This document shows positions 17,151 to 25,408 of a stretch of 64,000 nucleotides of DNA, one piece after another. The translations under genes and the position numbers were made by a program. The first letter of the stretch is position 1, and each line of letters begins with the position of its first letter. The notes beneath the pieces are model-generated. The model did not search any database and was not told the origin of the DNA. It saw nothing but the letters and a program-made list of their open reading frames with translations. This DNA comes from CALVZT01 sp964368755. Its GTDB lineage: Bacteria; Bacillota; Clostridia; Christensenellales; UBA1242. The stretch spans positions 62,001 to 126,000 of the forward strand of contig CAYJCR010000001.1 of the NCBI GenBank assembly GCA_964368755.1, in the 5' to 3' direction.

Positions 17151-18215
17151 ATGGAAAATGTATACTTTACAAGTGCAAATGCAAAGATAATAGAACTTAT
17201 CAATGAAGAGTTCCCACTCTTACCGGATAAGTTTTTGACGAGGTTGTTTGCTATATTCCACAAACTTGGTAATTATGAAGAAGAGAGCCAGAAGGTCAGA
17301 CCAACAATACTTATTACAAATAATATCAATGCTATTATCAAGGCCATTCCATCAGCATACAAACTTGATATATATAATGACAAAGATGAACTAAGCTTCG
17401 AAAGGCATGTTAAGTCACTTATGAGTTTTTGCAATAATGAATGGCTTATATTTGTATCCATCAAAGATGGCACATATTCGTATGGAATATGTAAGACTTT
17501 TAATAGTATCAAAGAGCAGAATCTTATTCAGATTGCTTTCGGTACCAAAAAAGTTATTGATGTTGACAAAGTATCACTAATATGCATAGATGCAGTAGCT
17601 ACTGGGACTGTTGTAGTCAAAGGTATCAAAGGCAAGTCTGTTACCGTTAACTTTTCTATTAACGAAGATAAGAAGATTGACAATGAAGATGTTATCAATG
17701 CCTTTGTCAAAGATAGCTTGTCCAAGCTCAAGACAACTCCAAAAAAACTCGAAGAAATCGCAACCTTACAAGCAAATATATTCAAGCGTGCACTCAAAAA
17801 TATTCACGGCACAATTTGCGTTGTTGTGGATAGAAATTATGTTGACAATGGATTGTTTGCTGATGGTACTTGGTTGCAGACTCCAATAGATTTGTCAAAA
17901 TTGTTTATTCAGACAAAGAACTTCTCTGAGATAAGGTTGACCAACTTAGCTGGATTATTTATAGATATGCTCAACTATGATGGTATAACTATCATGGACA
18001 ATACAGGCAAGATAAGAGCATACAATGTATTTGTCCAACCTGATAAGAACCTATCAGATAAGATTGTAGGTGGTGCGAGAAAACGTGCTGCATATTCGAT
18101 ACTTAATTCTAAGAATAAGAAGATAGTTGGAGTATACTTCCAATCTCAAGACGGTGACTTATTCTACGAGAATATAAAAAACTATGCAAAGAAACAGAAA
18201 TCAATAAATAAATAA
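17151..18215 (+). CDS. Protein with C-terminal diadenylate-cyclase (DisA_N)-like domain
   Basis: A 354-aa protein. The N-terminal ~210 residues are a mixed domain I do not recognise. From about 219 (HGTICVVVDRN) to the end the pattern follows DAC domains: a helix-rich NLAGLFIDML, then YDGITIMDNTGKIRAYNVF (D277-G278 at the DGA position) and GGARKRAAYS (307-316, at the GTRHRAA position). DAC enzymes join two ATP into c-di-AMP. Here DGA reads DGI and RHR reads RKR, so it may be a sensor or a degenerate cyclase rather than an active one. Last gene of the hydrogenase-led operon, 33 bp after degV, with AAAGGAGG as RBS. Confidence 0.55.
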   Translation: MENVYFTSANAKIIELINEEFPLLPDKFLTRLFAIFHKLGNYEEESQKVRPTILITNNINAIIKAIPSAYKLDIYNDKDELSFERHVKSLMSFCNNEWLIFVSIKDGTYSYGICKTFNSIKEQNLIQIAFGTKKVIDVDKVSLICIDAVATGTVVVKGIKGKSVTVNFSINEDKKIDNEDVINAFVKDSLSKLKTTPKKLEEIATLQANIFKRALKNIHGTICVVVDRNYVDNGLFADGTWLQTPIDLSKLFIQTKNFSEIRLTNLAGLFIDMLNYDGITIMDNTGKIRAYNVFVQPDKNLSDKIVGGARKRAAYSILNSKNKKIVGVYFQSQDGDLFYENIKNYAKKQKSINK

Positions 18216-18219
18216 TTAA

Positions 18220-18247
18220 GAACGCATTGATATGCGCTCTTTTTTTG
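18220..18247 (+). terminator. Terminator of the hydrogenase-led operon
   Basis: GAACGCA / TGCGCTC stem with one A-C mismatch, 6-nt loop, then a T run. Confidence 0.75.
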
Positions 18248-18281
18248 TTATTTACTAGATATAATATGCATATTTATATTT

Positions 18282-18806
18282 ATGACAAAATACATTTTTG
18301 CACAAGTTTTATCCCTAATTGCGGCATTACTTGCGATGCTAAGTTATATGTGTTGTAGCAAAACAAAAACAACTTTTTTGCAACTATTCTCAAATATTTT
18401 TTACTTATTCAACTTTGTATTATTAACAGCATATTCTGCAAGCATACAAGTCACTATTGCTTGCATACGGACTCTTGTATTTTGGATATATTCTTCTGTT
18501 AACAAAAAGTGCCCAGTAATATACCTAATTGCATTTGAGTTATTATCCGTTGTTTGTAGTATCATATTGTGGGAAGGGTATCTGGGGCTATTGCCCATGA
18601 TAGGTGTAGGAGTATTTACTTTTGGGATGTGGCAGGAGAAGAAAAAAGTATTTAACATATGTGCAATCGTATTATCTAGTTGTCTTATTGTATATGATAT
18701 TGCAATTGGAGCATACGCAGGAATTATCTTAGAAACAATGCTCTTATCCATTGCAATAAAAGGTGTTTTGTCTAAAAAAACTTTTGGATACAATTATCAA
18801 GTCTAG
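18282..18806 (+). CDS. YgjV-family inner membrane protein
   Basis: A 174-aa protein with about six hydrophobic segments. The opening QVLSLIAALLAMLSYMCCSKTKTTFLQ-like segment, the FSNIFYLFNF stretch and a conserved glycine-rich later part fit the YgjV (Imp-YgjV) family, whose role is unknown. There is no clear RBS: a TATAAT at 18260-18265 lies only 16 bp before the ATG, so the transcript may have a very short leader. Monocistronic. Confidence 0.65.
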   Translation: MTKYIFAQVLSLIAALLAMLSYMCCSKTKTTFLQLFSNIFYLFNFVLLTAYSASIQVTIACIRTLVFWIYSSVNKKCPVIYLIAFELLSVVCSIILWEGYLGLLPMIGVGVFTFGMWQEKKKVFNICAIVLSSCLIVYDIAIGAYAGIILETMLLSIAIKGVLSKKTFGYNYQV

Positions 18807-18815
18807 ATTATTCAT

Positions 18816-18843
18816 TTGTTATATCAAAAAAAAGTGCTATACT
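18816..18843 (+). promoter_or_regulatory. Promoter of the MBL-fold hydrolase gene
   Basis: TTGTTA (18816-18821), 16-bp spacer, TATACT (18838-18843). Confidence 0.5.
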
Positions 18844-18895
18844 ATACATGAGTATATTATGATTGATATTGTTCAATCAATTGATAAGGTGAATA

Positions 18896-19495
18896 ATGGA
18901 AGTACAAACAATAGTATCTGGCAGGCTCGATAATAACACTTATATTGTGTCTTCTTCGGGCAAGGCAATAATAATAGATGCTGCAGCCACTGTAGCAGAA
19001 ATAAAAAAAGTACTCGGCAACAACGAAGTAGTTGGAGTATTCCTCACACATGGGCATTTTGATCATATAGCGAACCTCGATGATATCATCAATACATTTA
19101 ATGTTAAGTGTTATCTCAATAATAATGCGATTGACAAACTATACGATCCACATACCAACTGCTCTGAGATGTTTAACTTCGAACAGATATCCAAATTGCC
19201 AAAAGATTCCTTTATATTGGTGCACGATGCAGAAGTATTTGATGTACTACCAAAGACAATCTTTGTAGCATTACACACACCGGGACATACCGATTGTGGT
19301 ATGACTTATGTAATAGACAAATGTATGTTCACTGGCGACTTAATATTCAAACACGATATAGGAAGGAGTGATCTTCCTACAAGCAGTAGGTTGGACCTAA
19401 GGCAAAGCTTGACAAAAATGTATTCTCGCAAAAAGAATTACACAATTTATCCTGGTCACGGTCAGCCAACAACTCTTGATGCAGAGAGAAGATAA
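18896..19495 (+). CDS. Metallo-beta-lactamase-fold hydrolase, glyoxalase II-like
   Basis: A 199-aa hydrolase with the binuclear metal motif THGHFDHI (H52, H54, D56, H57), a downstream HTPGHT, the FTGDLIF Asp and the final YPGHG His. Proteins of this size (YcbL/YqgX type) hydrolyse thioesters such as S-lactoyl-thiols or related small molecules; the exact substrate is unclear. RBS AAGGTG precedes the ATG. Single-gene unit between two promoters. Confidence 0.88.
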   Translation: MEVQTIVSGRLDNNTYIVSSSGKAIIIDAAATVAEIKKVLGNNEVVGVFLTHGHFDHIANLDDIINTFNVKCYLNNNAIDKLYDPHTNCSEMFNFEQISKLPKDSFILVHDAEVFDVLPKTIFVALHTPGHTDCGMTYVIDKCMFTGDLIFKHDIGRSDLPTSSRLDLRQSLTKMYSRKKNYTIYPGHGQPTTLDAERR

Positions 19496-19563
19496 TTTAT
19501 CAACAAATAACTGTATTTTTGAGCCAAAAAGTTGCTGATAAATAAGAATATTAATGAAATTGT

Positions 19564-19592
19564 TTGAAAAAATCATATCTATCTGATAGAAT
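19564..19592 (+). promoter_or_regulatory. Promoter of the sepF-lspA-rluD operon
   Basis: TTGAAA (19564-19569), 17-bp spacer, TAGAAT (19587-19592), 25 bp before sepF. Confidence 0.65.
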
Positions 19593-19616
19593 GTTCTAAA
19601 CAAAGGAGAGAAAGTT

Positions 19617-20057
19617 ATGGGATTGTTTAATTTCTTGTTCAAAGGAATGGGATTTGAGGATGACAAATCTACTGCAAAAAAGCCGAAGAAAAAATCAAAT
19701 ATCATACAAGCAGATGATTTGGTTGAGAAAACAAAACCTGTTATCACATCCAATATCAAGATAGCTGCACCAAGTACTTTTTCTAATAACTATAATAGTA
19801 TGGAAATGGGGAATACGAATTTGTTAGTACATGTACCAAAGAATAATAAAGATATACAACTAATAGTTGATACATTGAGACGTAGAGAATCTGCGATTGT
19901 TAACCTTGGGGCTTTGACTCCAAATGAGGCAGAGAAGATCATTGATTTTTTAAGTGGTGCCGTATATGCTCTCAAAGGCAATCTTAGGAGACTTGAAGGG
20001 GATTTGTTCTTGCTCACACCAGAGGGCATTAATGTTGTGTCTCCAGACCCACAATAA
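19617..20057 (+). CDS. sepF: Cell division protein SepF
   Basis: A 146-aa protein with an N-terminal amphipathic membrane-binding helix (MGLFNFLFKGMGF), a variable Lys-rich linker and a C-terminal SepF core (about 68-146) containing DIQLIVDTLRRRESAIVNLG and EAEKIIDFLSGAVYALKG. SepF forms rings that tether FtsZ filaments to the membrane and shape the septum. In many Firmicutes it lies near ylm/lspA genes; here it is 8 bp before lspA. RBS AAGGAGAG. Confidence 0.93.
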   Translation: MGLFNFLFKGMGFEDDKSTAKKPKKKSNIIQADDLVEKTKPVITSNIKIAAPSTFSNNYNSMEMGNTNLLVHVPKNNKDIQLIVDTLRRRESAIVNLGALTPNEAEKIIDFLSGAVYALKGNLRRLEGDLFLLTPEGINVVSPDPQ

Positions 20058-20065
20058 GGATTGAT

Positions 20066-20533
20066 ATGAAAAAATACTGGATAATAAAAGCGTGTATATT
20101 GCCGATGGTTATCATTATTGATATGGTAACCAAATTTTTATTTGAAGGCAAAGACATTATGCTTATCCCGAATTTTATATCAATATTGAGTCATCATAAT
20201 ACTGGCGCTGCTTGGGGTATACTAAGTGGCAGGTTGTGGATACTTATCTCTGTAACAGTACTCTTCGTTGGAGCAATAGTTACTTTTGATGCAACGCAGA
20301 AGATTAGGTCTAAGTTATATAGTGTAGCAATCTCATTCATTGTAGGTGGAGCTATTGGCAATATCATTGATAGGATTGCATTCGGCTATGTTAGAGATTT
20401 TATCAAACTAGAGTTTATGGAGTTCCCTATATTTAACTTTGCTGACAGCTTCCTTTGCGTAGGAGTAGTTTTGCTTATAGTTTATTTATTGTTTTTCTAC
20501 AAAGATACAAAGAGAGGCAATAATAATGGATAA
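20066..20533 (+). CDS. lspA: Lipoprotein signal peptidase (signal peptidase II)
   Basis: A 155-aa membrane aspartic protease with four hydrophobic segments. The two catalytic Asp are in NIIDR (D102) and FNFADS (D127). HHNTGAAWG at 43-51 is the conserved family segment. It cleaves the signal peptide of diacylated prolipoproteins before the lipobox Cys, and would process the surface lipoprotein encoded at 1313. Its end overlaps rluD by 8 bp, showing tight coupling. Confidence 0.95.
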   Translation: MKKYWIIKACILPMVIIIDMVTKFLFEGKDIMLIPNFISILSHHNTGAAWGILSGRLWILISVTVLFVGAIVTFDATQKIRSKLYSVAISFIVGGAIGNIIDRIAFGYVRDFIKLEFMEFPIFNFADSFLCVGVVLLIVYLLFFYKDTKRGNNNG

Positions 20534-21419
20534 GGTATTTTGTGTTGAGGACAAGGGCGTCCGTCTAGATAACTATGTATTAGAAAGGGTGGACAAGACT
20601 CGTAGTGCTATCAAGAAGATGATTGAGTGTGGAGATATAAAGGTCAATGATAGCATTGTCAAAGCAGGATATTCATTGAGAATTGGAGACAAAGTACAAG
20701 TTGTGGACAAGCCTCCGATACCTACTGATATATTACCAGAGGATATCAAACTGGATATAGTCTATCAAGATGATGACCTTGCTGTTATCAACAAGCCACA
20801 GGGAATGGTAGTTCACCCATCAAGTGGATGTTATACTAAGACTCTTGTTAATGCTTTGCTATACAATATCAAGAATCTCAGTGGTATCAATGGAGAGATA
20901 AGACCTGGCATAGTCCATAGGCTTGACAAAGATACATCTGGGCTTATAATGATAGCCAAGAATGACAAGGCTCACGTAGAACTCAGTCGTCAGATACAGA
21001 ACAAAACTTGCGCTAGGGTGTATAGAGCACTAGTCAAAGGTCAGTTCCCAAAAGATAGTGGAAGAATAACGACTAATATTGCTCGTGGTACAGACAATAG
21101 AAAGAAGATGTTTGTTGTCCCAGATGGCGAAGGCAGAGTCGCAATCACTGACTACAAAGTGTTGCATAGATACAACAAATGTACATATGTGGAGTTTAGC
21201 CTTCTTACAGGCAGAACTCATCAGATAAGAGTACATTGTGCGCATATGGGACATCCGATCATCGGGGATAAGTTGTATGGCGAACAAGAGAATGGTCTTG
21301 TTGGACAATTATTACATGCATATAAGATAAAGTTCGTTCACCCAACAACTGGGCAGGAGATGGAATTTTGTTGTCCACTTCCTGATTATTTTGAAAAATA
21401 TCTTTTAGAGCAAAAATAA
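20526..21419 (+). CDS. rluD: Ribosomal large subunit pseudouridine synthase D
   Basis: A 297-aa enzyme with an S4 domain (about 12-70) and the RluA-type catalytic domain: HRLDKDTSGL at 131-140 (catalytic D134) and GRTHQIRVHCAHMGHPI later. RluD-type enzymes make the pseudouridines of 23S rRNA helix 69. Pairing lspA-rluD is conserved in Firmicutes (B. subtilis lspA-ylyB), which supports the assignment. Starts inside the lspA stop region. Confidence 0.92.
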   Translation: MDKVFCVEDKGVRLDNYVLERVDKTRSAIKKMIECGDIKVNDSIVKAGYSLRIGDKVQVVDKPPIPTDILPEDIKLDIVYQDDDLAVINKPQGMVVHPSSGCYTKTLVNALLYNIKNLSGINGEIRPGIVHRLDKDTSGLIMIAKNDKAHVELSRQIQNKTCARVYRALVKGQFPKDSGRITTNIARGTDNRKKMFVVPDGEGRVAITDYKVLHRYNKCTYVEFSLLTGRTHQIRVHCAHMGHPIIGDKLYGEQENGLVGQLLHAYKIKFVHPTTGQEMEFCCPLPDYFEKYLLEQK

Positions 21420-21505
21420 GTTGTGCAAAATACCATTATTCAGTATACTAAAAATATAGTTTGTATGATTTGATTATAATAACTATCATCTATTTGGAGG
21501 GGTTT

Positions 21506-21757
21506 ATGTCAAGTTTGGGATTTAAGAAGTTTGTTCAAATGCTTGGTTTTGTTGCAATGGTGCTATTTATGATAGCTATTATCCTTGCCAAGTTCGTACC
21601 AAGTATATCTGCTATATGCAATCTTATCGCAACACTTATCGGCTTGTTTGTGATTGTGATTGTTGCTTTTATGTATGTTAAGGGTAAGAGAAATCCAATC
21701 TTCTTTGCAATCTTTGCTGTATGCTTGATTGTTATTATTGTAATGTACTGTATCTAA
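21506..21757 (+). CDS. Small membrane protein (83 aa), function unknown
   Basis: An 83-aa protein with about three hydrophobic segments and a basic KGKRN loop. GGAGG at about 21496-21500 places the start at the ATG 21506 rather than an upstream in-frame codon. It is followed 15 bp later by another membrane protein gene, probably in the same transcript. No motif. Confidence 0.65.
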   Translation: MSSLGFKKFVQMLGFVAMVLFMIAIILAKFVPSISAICNLIATLIGLFVIVIVAFMYVKGKRNPIFFAIFAVCLIVIIVMYCI

Positions 21758-21772
21758 CTTTTAGGAGAAAGA

Positions 21773-22150
21773 ATGAAAGCTTTTTTTACAAACAAGTTTA
21801 ATATCGCTATAATGTCTATATTTTTTGTAGGCGTTGTTTGTTTAGTCTTGCTAGTTGTTAGCGATATATTCTATCCAATAGCACTTGCATTTTTTGATGT
21901 TGGCTTTGTATGTCTTACTATAAAGTTGTATTTGCGTCAAAAAGCAAAAAACAGTGTCGATATTGATGATTTTTATTTTGATGCGACAGAACTTAGTTAC
22001 GACGAAGAGGTATACTTTGTTGGAGATGACGAAAAGAAGGTGCCTAAGAAGAAAAGTAAGCTTGCAAGATTCGATGAGTGGTCATGGACAATACTATGTG
22101 GTGTATTCTCAGTATTCTTCTTGATATGGTTTATTACAGCACTGGTATAG
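21773..22150 (+). CDS. Membrane protein (125 aa), function unknown
   Basis: A 125-aa protein with two N-terminal hydrophobic segments (about 9-30 and 33-52), an acidic cytoplasmic-looking loop (DIDDFYFDATELSYDEE), a KKVPKKKSK basic patch and a C-terminal hydrophobic segment (about 103-124). RBS AGGAGAAAG precedes the ATG. Forms a two-gene unit with 21506 and ends at a strong terminator. No function can be inferred. Confidence 0.7.
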   Translation: MKAFFTNKFNIAIMSIFFVGVVCLVLLVVSDIFYPIALAFFDVGFVCLTIKLYLRQKAKNSVDIDDFYFDATELSYDEEVYFVGDDEKKVPKKKSKLARFDEWSWTILCGVFSVFFLIWFITALV

Positions 22151-22166
22151 ATTATTATTTTTGAAT

Positions 22167-22199
22167 AAAAAAAGACTTAGCATATACTAAGTCTTTTTT
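22167..22199. terminator. Bidirectional terminator
   Basis: GACTTAG / CTAAGTC stem, 6-nt loop, flanked by A and T runs, between convergent genes. Confidence 0.88.
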
Positions 22200-22205
22200 G
22201 CTGGA

Positions 22206-22847
22206 CTACCGAGTTTGGACTGCTGTTGGATAAAGCGGCAGGTCAAGAAGCCCCGAGCATATGTCTTGTGTGAAGTCTTGGCATGGTGGGAATGTACAGT
22301 ATCCATAACTTGGCACCAATATATCTGCTTGGACAATGACTTTGATAATAACAGTAACGCACGCAGATAGTGAGAATGTTGAGCCACTTATGTATGTGCC
22401 ACTTGGACTAGCTGATGTGCCGAATGCTTGTATGCTAAATGGTATTATTGATGGTTGTGGGATGAACAGTATGACATCGAATGGTATTGATATGGTTGAA
22501 GTTCCACTTCCTGCGACATTGTTGGCATCGATATAATTGACTTGTATTGGTATGTTGACATCGCCTGAAACTCGTGCGAAGTTCGGTCTGTCAGTCAATC
22601 TCTCAGTTACAAGATTGGATAATGTTGAATCTCCACTCTGGATTGCACTAACAAATGTGAGTGGAGTAGTTGGGCTGGCTGGTGTAAGGTTGGTGAGGGT
22701 GACTTGCATATTTGTTTGCATTTGTTTAAGGCAGGCATCTAACACTTTGTCTACTTGTATGCAGGCTTTTTCGCAGATGCCATTAAGAACATTTCCATTA
22801 ATGTTCCCCGGGAAGTTTCCCGTTCGATTGGTTGTGTAGAATGACAT
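22206..22847 (-). CDS. Cys-containing beta-rich protein, possible spore-coat component
   Basis: A 213-aa protein with no signal peptide or membrane anchor. Its N-terminal ICEKACIQVDKVLDACLKQ is a Cys-spaced helix. A beta-rich middle, rich in S, T, I and V, follows, and the C-terminus is another Cys-rich segment (YGYCTFPPCQDFTQDIC). I recall clostridial proteins of unknown function with such Cys-helix openings, and small Cys-rich soluble proteins are typical of spore coats; the coat role is inference. It is a single gene with AAAGGAG as RBS, and the -10 upstream resembles mother-cell sigma factor sites. Confidence 0.5.
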   Translation of the reverse strand: MSFYTTNRTGNFPGNINGNVLNGICEKACIQVDKVLDACLKQMQTNMQVTLTNLTPASPTTPLTFVSAIQSGDSTLSNLVTERLTDRPNFARVSGDVNIPIQVNYIDANNVAGSGTSTISIPFDVILFIPQPSIIPFSIQAFGTSASPSGTYISGSTFSLSACVTVIIKVIVQADILVPSYGYCTFPPCQDFTQDICSGLLDLPLYPTAVQTR

Positions 22848-22874
22848 AATAATCTCCTTTGATATATTTGTTAG

Positions 22875-22883
22875 TAATATATG
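22875..22883 (-). promoter_or_regulatory. Sigma-E/sigma-K-like -10 upstream of the possible coat gene
   Basis: On the minus strand CATATATTA fits the sigma-K consensus CATAnnnTA and is one base from the sigma-E consensus CATACAnT. An AC dinucleotide lies 17 bp upstream. There is no TTGACA/TATAAT pair here. Short AT-rich motifs arise by chance, so this is suggestive only. Confidence 0.35.
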
Positions 22884-22906
22884 TTATCCTGCCGTTTTGT
22901 GTGCAG

Positions 22907-22936
22907 AAAAAAAACACATTCATACGAATGTGCTTA
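22907..22936 (-). terminator. Terminator of the tig-clpP-clpX-engB operon
   Basis: On the minus strand GCACATTC / GAATGTGT with a 4-nt loop and eight T, 10 bp after the engB stop. Confidence 0.85.
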
Positions 22937-22944
22937 TGTAATGA

Positions 22945-23538
22945 TTATAGTTTTGCCTTGCTAAGTATACTCTCTATTAGGTCATCTTTGCCTTGTCTAG
23001 AATCCGATGAAGTAAATATCATATTGGCTTTGGTTATACCTAAGCTATTGGCAATGTCTTGAGAAGACTTGTTGTATTGAGCTCGGGATAACTTGTCGCA
23101 TTTGGTTAATACGAATATGATAGGTATGTTATAGAAGTATAGGAACTTCACCATTTGTTTGTCTTGCTCGGTAGGTAAGTGCCTAACATCTAAGAGTAGA
23201 TACACGGCTTTTAGGTTCTTGCTGGACTTTAGATAATTCTCTAATAATTCTCCCCAACTCTCTTGCGTATCTTTGCTTGCTTGAGCATATCCGTATCCTG
23301 GAAGGTCTACAAGTAGAAGTTCTTTGTTGATAAGGAAATAATTGACAAGCCTTGTTCTGCCTGGGGTGGAGGAGGTCTTAGCAAGTTTTTTTTGATTGGT
23401 AATAAGATTGATAAGACTACTTTTGCCGACATTACTACGACCCACAAATGCTATCTCTGGGTAATCGGACACATATAAGTTCTTGTAACTCGCAACACTT
23501 GTTACGAACTCTGCAGTCTTAATCATTATCTTATGCAC
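22945..23538 (-). CDS. engB: Ribosome biogenesis GTP-binding protein EngB/YsxC
   Basis: A 197-aa TRAFAC GTPase with G1 GRSNVGKSS (33-41), the TPGRT switch segment, G3 DLPGYGYA and G4 TKCDK. EngB/YsxC is an essential factor for late 50S subunit assembly. The longest frame starts at a GTG that overlaps clpX by 8 bp; an ATG four codons later (23526) is an alternative, and neither has a strong RBS. Gene order clpX-engB at the end of a tig-clp operon is common in clostridia. Confidence 0.94.
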   Translation of the reverse strand: MHKIMIKTAEFVTSVASYKNLYVSDYPEIAFVGRSNVGKSSLINLITNQKKLAKTSSTPGRTRLVNYFLINKELLLVDLPGYGYAQASKDTQESWGELLENYLKSSKNLKAVYLLLDVRHLPTEQDKQMVKFLYFYNIPIIFVLTKCDKLSRAQYNKSSQDIANSLGITKANMIFTSSDSRQGKDDLIESILSKAKL

Positions 23539-24802
23539 TCACTTCTGTATTTTTGTTTGGATCACGTATTATCTTTGGGTCAAGACTTGGGTTGTTGATG
23601 AAGTCTTCGTCAATAGTAATATCTGTGATTGTCTTATCAGTTGGACATGTGTACATAAGTTTGAGCATACTTTCTTCTAGTATTGTACGCAATCCACGGG
23701 CTCCAGTCTTGAGTTTCATTGCTTTCTTCGCTACTGCGTCGATTGCTTTGTCATCAAAGGTCAAGGATATGTTCTCCATAGCGAACATCTTCTTGTATTG
23801 CTTGGTTATAGCATTCTTTGGCTTGGTTAGTATCACTTTGAGAGCCTCTTCTGTGAGATCGTGTAGTCCCACTACAATAGGAAGACGTCCGACAAACTCA
23901 GGTATAAGTCCGAACTTGATGAGATCTTGAGGCTGAATCTGTTTGATGAACTCATATATCTCACTCTCTTTGGTTGACTTAACGCCTGCTCCAAAGCCAA
24001 GTGTTGAAGCATCCATACGCTTTTGAATCACTTTGTCTAGTCCGACAAAAGCGCCTCCACATATGAATAATATATTAGTTGTATCGATTGTTATCATCTC
24101 TTGTTGAGGATGCTTTCTGCCACCTTGTGGAGGTACACTCGCAACAGTACTCTCGAGTATCTTAAGAAGTGCTTGTTGTACACCTTCTCCTGATACATCT
24201 CTTGTTATTGAACGATTCTCACTCTTACGAGATATCTTATCTATCTCATCTATATAGATAATGCCACGCTGAGCTTTCTCTATATCATAGTCAGCGGCTT
24301 GGATAAGTTTGAGAAGAATATTCTCAACATCTTCACCGACATATCCTGCCTCTGTAAGGGTAGTTGCATCACAACTTGCGAATGGTACTTCGAGAATCTT
24401 GGCTAATGTCTTAGCAAGCAAGGTCTTACCACTACCTGTAGGCCCTATCATAAGAAGGTTGCTCTTATCAAGCTCGATTGGCTCAGCATCACGTTTTTCT
24501 CCAAGTTCTGCATTGTAGTTGATACGTTTGTAATGATTGTATACGGCTACTGCAAGTACTTTCTTTGCTTCATCTTGTCCAACTACGAAGTCATCAAGTC
24601 TATCTTTGATCTCATGAGGAAGGGGAAGCTTAATCTTAGCCTGCTTCTTTGCAGTCAATTTGTTCTCTTTCATAATCTCTTTGCATATGTCTATGCATTC
24701 ATCACAAATAAAACATTGACCGTTGGGATTGGCAATAAGTCTTTTGACTTCTGCTTGGCTTTTTCCACAAAATGAGCAAGTTAGTTTTGGTTCATTTGGC
24801 AT
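23531..24802 (-). CDS. clpX: ATP-dependent Clp protease ATP-binding subunit ClpX
   Basis: A 423-aa AAA+ unfoldase. An N-terminal zinc-binding domain (C9, C12, C33, C36) recruits substrates. Walker A is GPTGSGKT at 120-127, Walker B IIYIDEIDKI, and pore loops GYVGEDVE and GRKHPQQE are present. The ClpP-docking loop region reads IGLGF-like (LGFGAG). ClpX unfolds tagged or regulatory proteins and feeds them to ClpP, encoded immediately upstream with a 2-bp gap. Full length for the family. Confidence 0.97.
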   Translation of the reverse strand: MPNEPKLTCSFCGKSQAEVKRLIANPNGQCFICDECIDICKEIMKENKLTAKKQAKIKLPLPHEIKDRLDDFVVGQDEAKKVLAVAVYNHYKRINYNAELGEKRDAEPIELDKSNLLMIGPTGSGKTLLAKTLAKILEVPFASCDATTLTEAGYVGEDVENILLKLIQAADYDIEKAQRGIIYIDEIDKISRKSENRSITRDVSGEGVQQALLKILESTVASVPPQGGRKHPQQEMITIDTTNILFICGGAFVGLDKVIQKRMDASTLGFGAGVKSTKESEIYEFIKQIQPQDLIKFGLIPEFVGRLPIVVGLHDLTEEALKVILTKPKNAITKQYKKMFAMENISLTFDDKAIDAVAKKAMKLKTGARGLRTILEESMLKLMYTCPTDKTITDITIDEDFINNPSLDPKIIRDPNKNTEVSA

Positions 24803-24804
24803 AA

Positions 24805-25386
24805 TTATTTCCTTTTATAGAATATCTGATCGATCAAGCCATATTCTTTGGCTTCATCTGCACTCATATAGAAATCTCTATCTGTGTCTTTGGATACTTT
24901 GTCAAGAGGTTTGCCAGTTTGTTCAGAAAGAATCTTGTTGAGCTTATCTTTAATCTTCTGAATCTGATTGGCTTGGATCTGAATATCACTTGCTTGACCA
25001 CGAGCGCCGCCCAAAGGTTGATGTATCATTATCTCTGCATTTGGAAGGGCATAACGCTTGCCTTTGGTACCACTACTCAATAGGAATGCTCCCATTGATG
25101 CTGCAAGTCCTATACAAATAGTAGAAACATCACATTTGATATAATTGATAGTATCGAATATAGCAAGGCCAGCAGATACACTACCACCAGGGCTATTGAT
25201 ATACAAAGATATGTCCTTGTCTGGGTCTTTGCCTTCTAGATAGATAAGTTGTGCTACAACCGTATTGGCTGTATCATCAGTTATCTCACCAGTAATAAAT
25301 ATAATTCTGTCTTCGAGAAGTCTAGAATATATGTCATATGACCTCTCGCCACCACTTGTTTGGTCAACAACCATAGGTATTAACAT
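24805..25386 (-). CDS. clpP: ATP-dependent Clp protease proteolytic subunit
   Basis: A 193-aa serine peptidase, full family length, with catalytic S97 (GLAASMGAF), H122 (MIHQPLGG) and D171 (DRDFYMSA). The tetradecamer forms the degradation chamber for ClpX. Its Pro-less N-terminus MLIPMVVDQTSGGER is the usual short propeptide/axial loop. It lies between tig and clpX in a minus-strand operon, with AGGAGG-type RBS before the ATG. Confidence 0.97.
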   Translation of the reverse strand: MLIPMVVDQTSGGERSYDIYSRLLEDRIIFITGEITDDTANTVVAQLIYLEGKDPDKDISLYINSPGGSVSAGLAIFDTINYIKCDVSTICIGLAASMGAFLLSSGTKGKRYALPNAEIMIHQPLGGARGQASDIQIQANQIQKIKDKLNKILSEQTGKPLDKVSKDTDRDFYMSADEAKEYGLIDQIFYKRK

Positions 25387-25408
25387 AAATCATTCCTCCT
25401 AATTTTTC

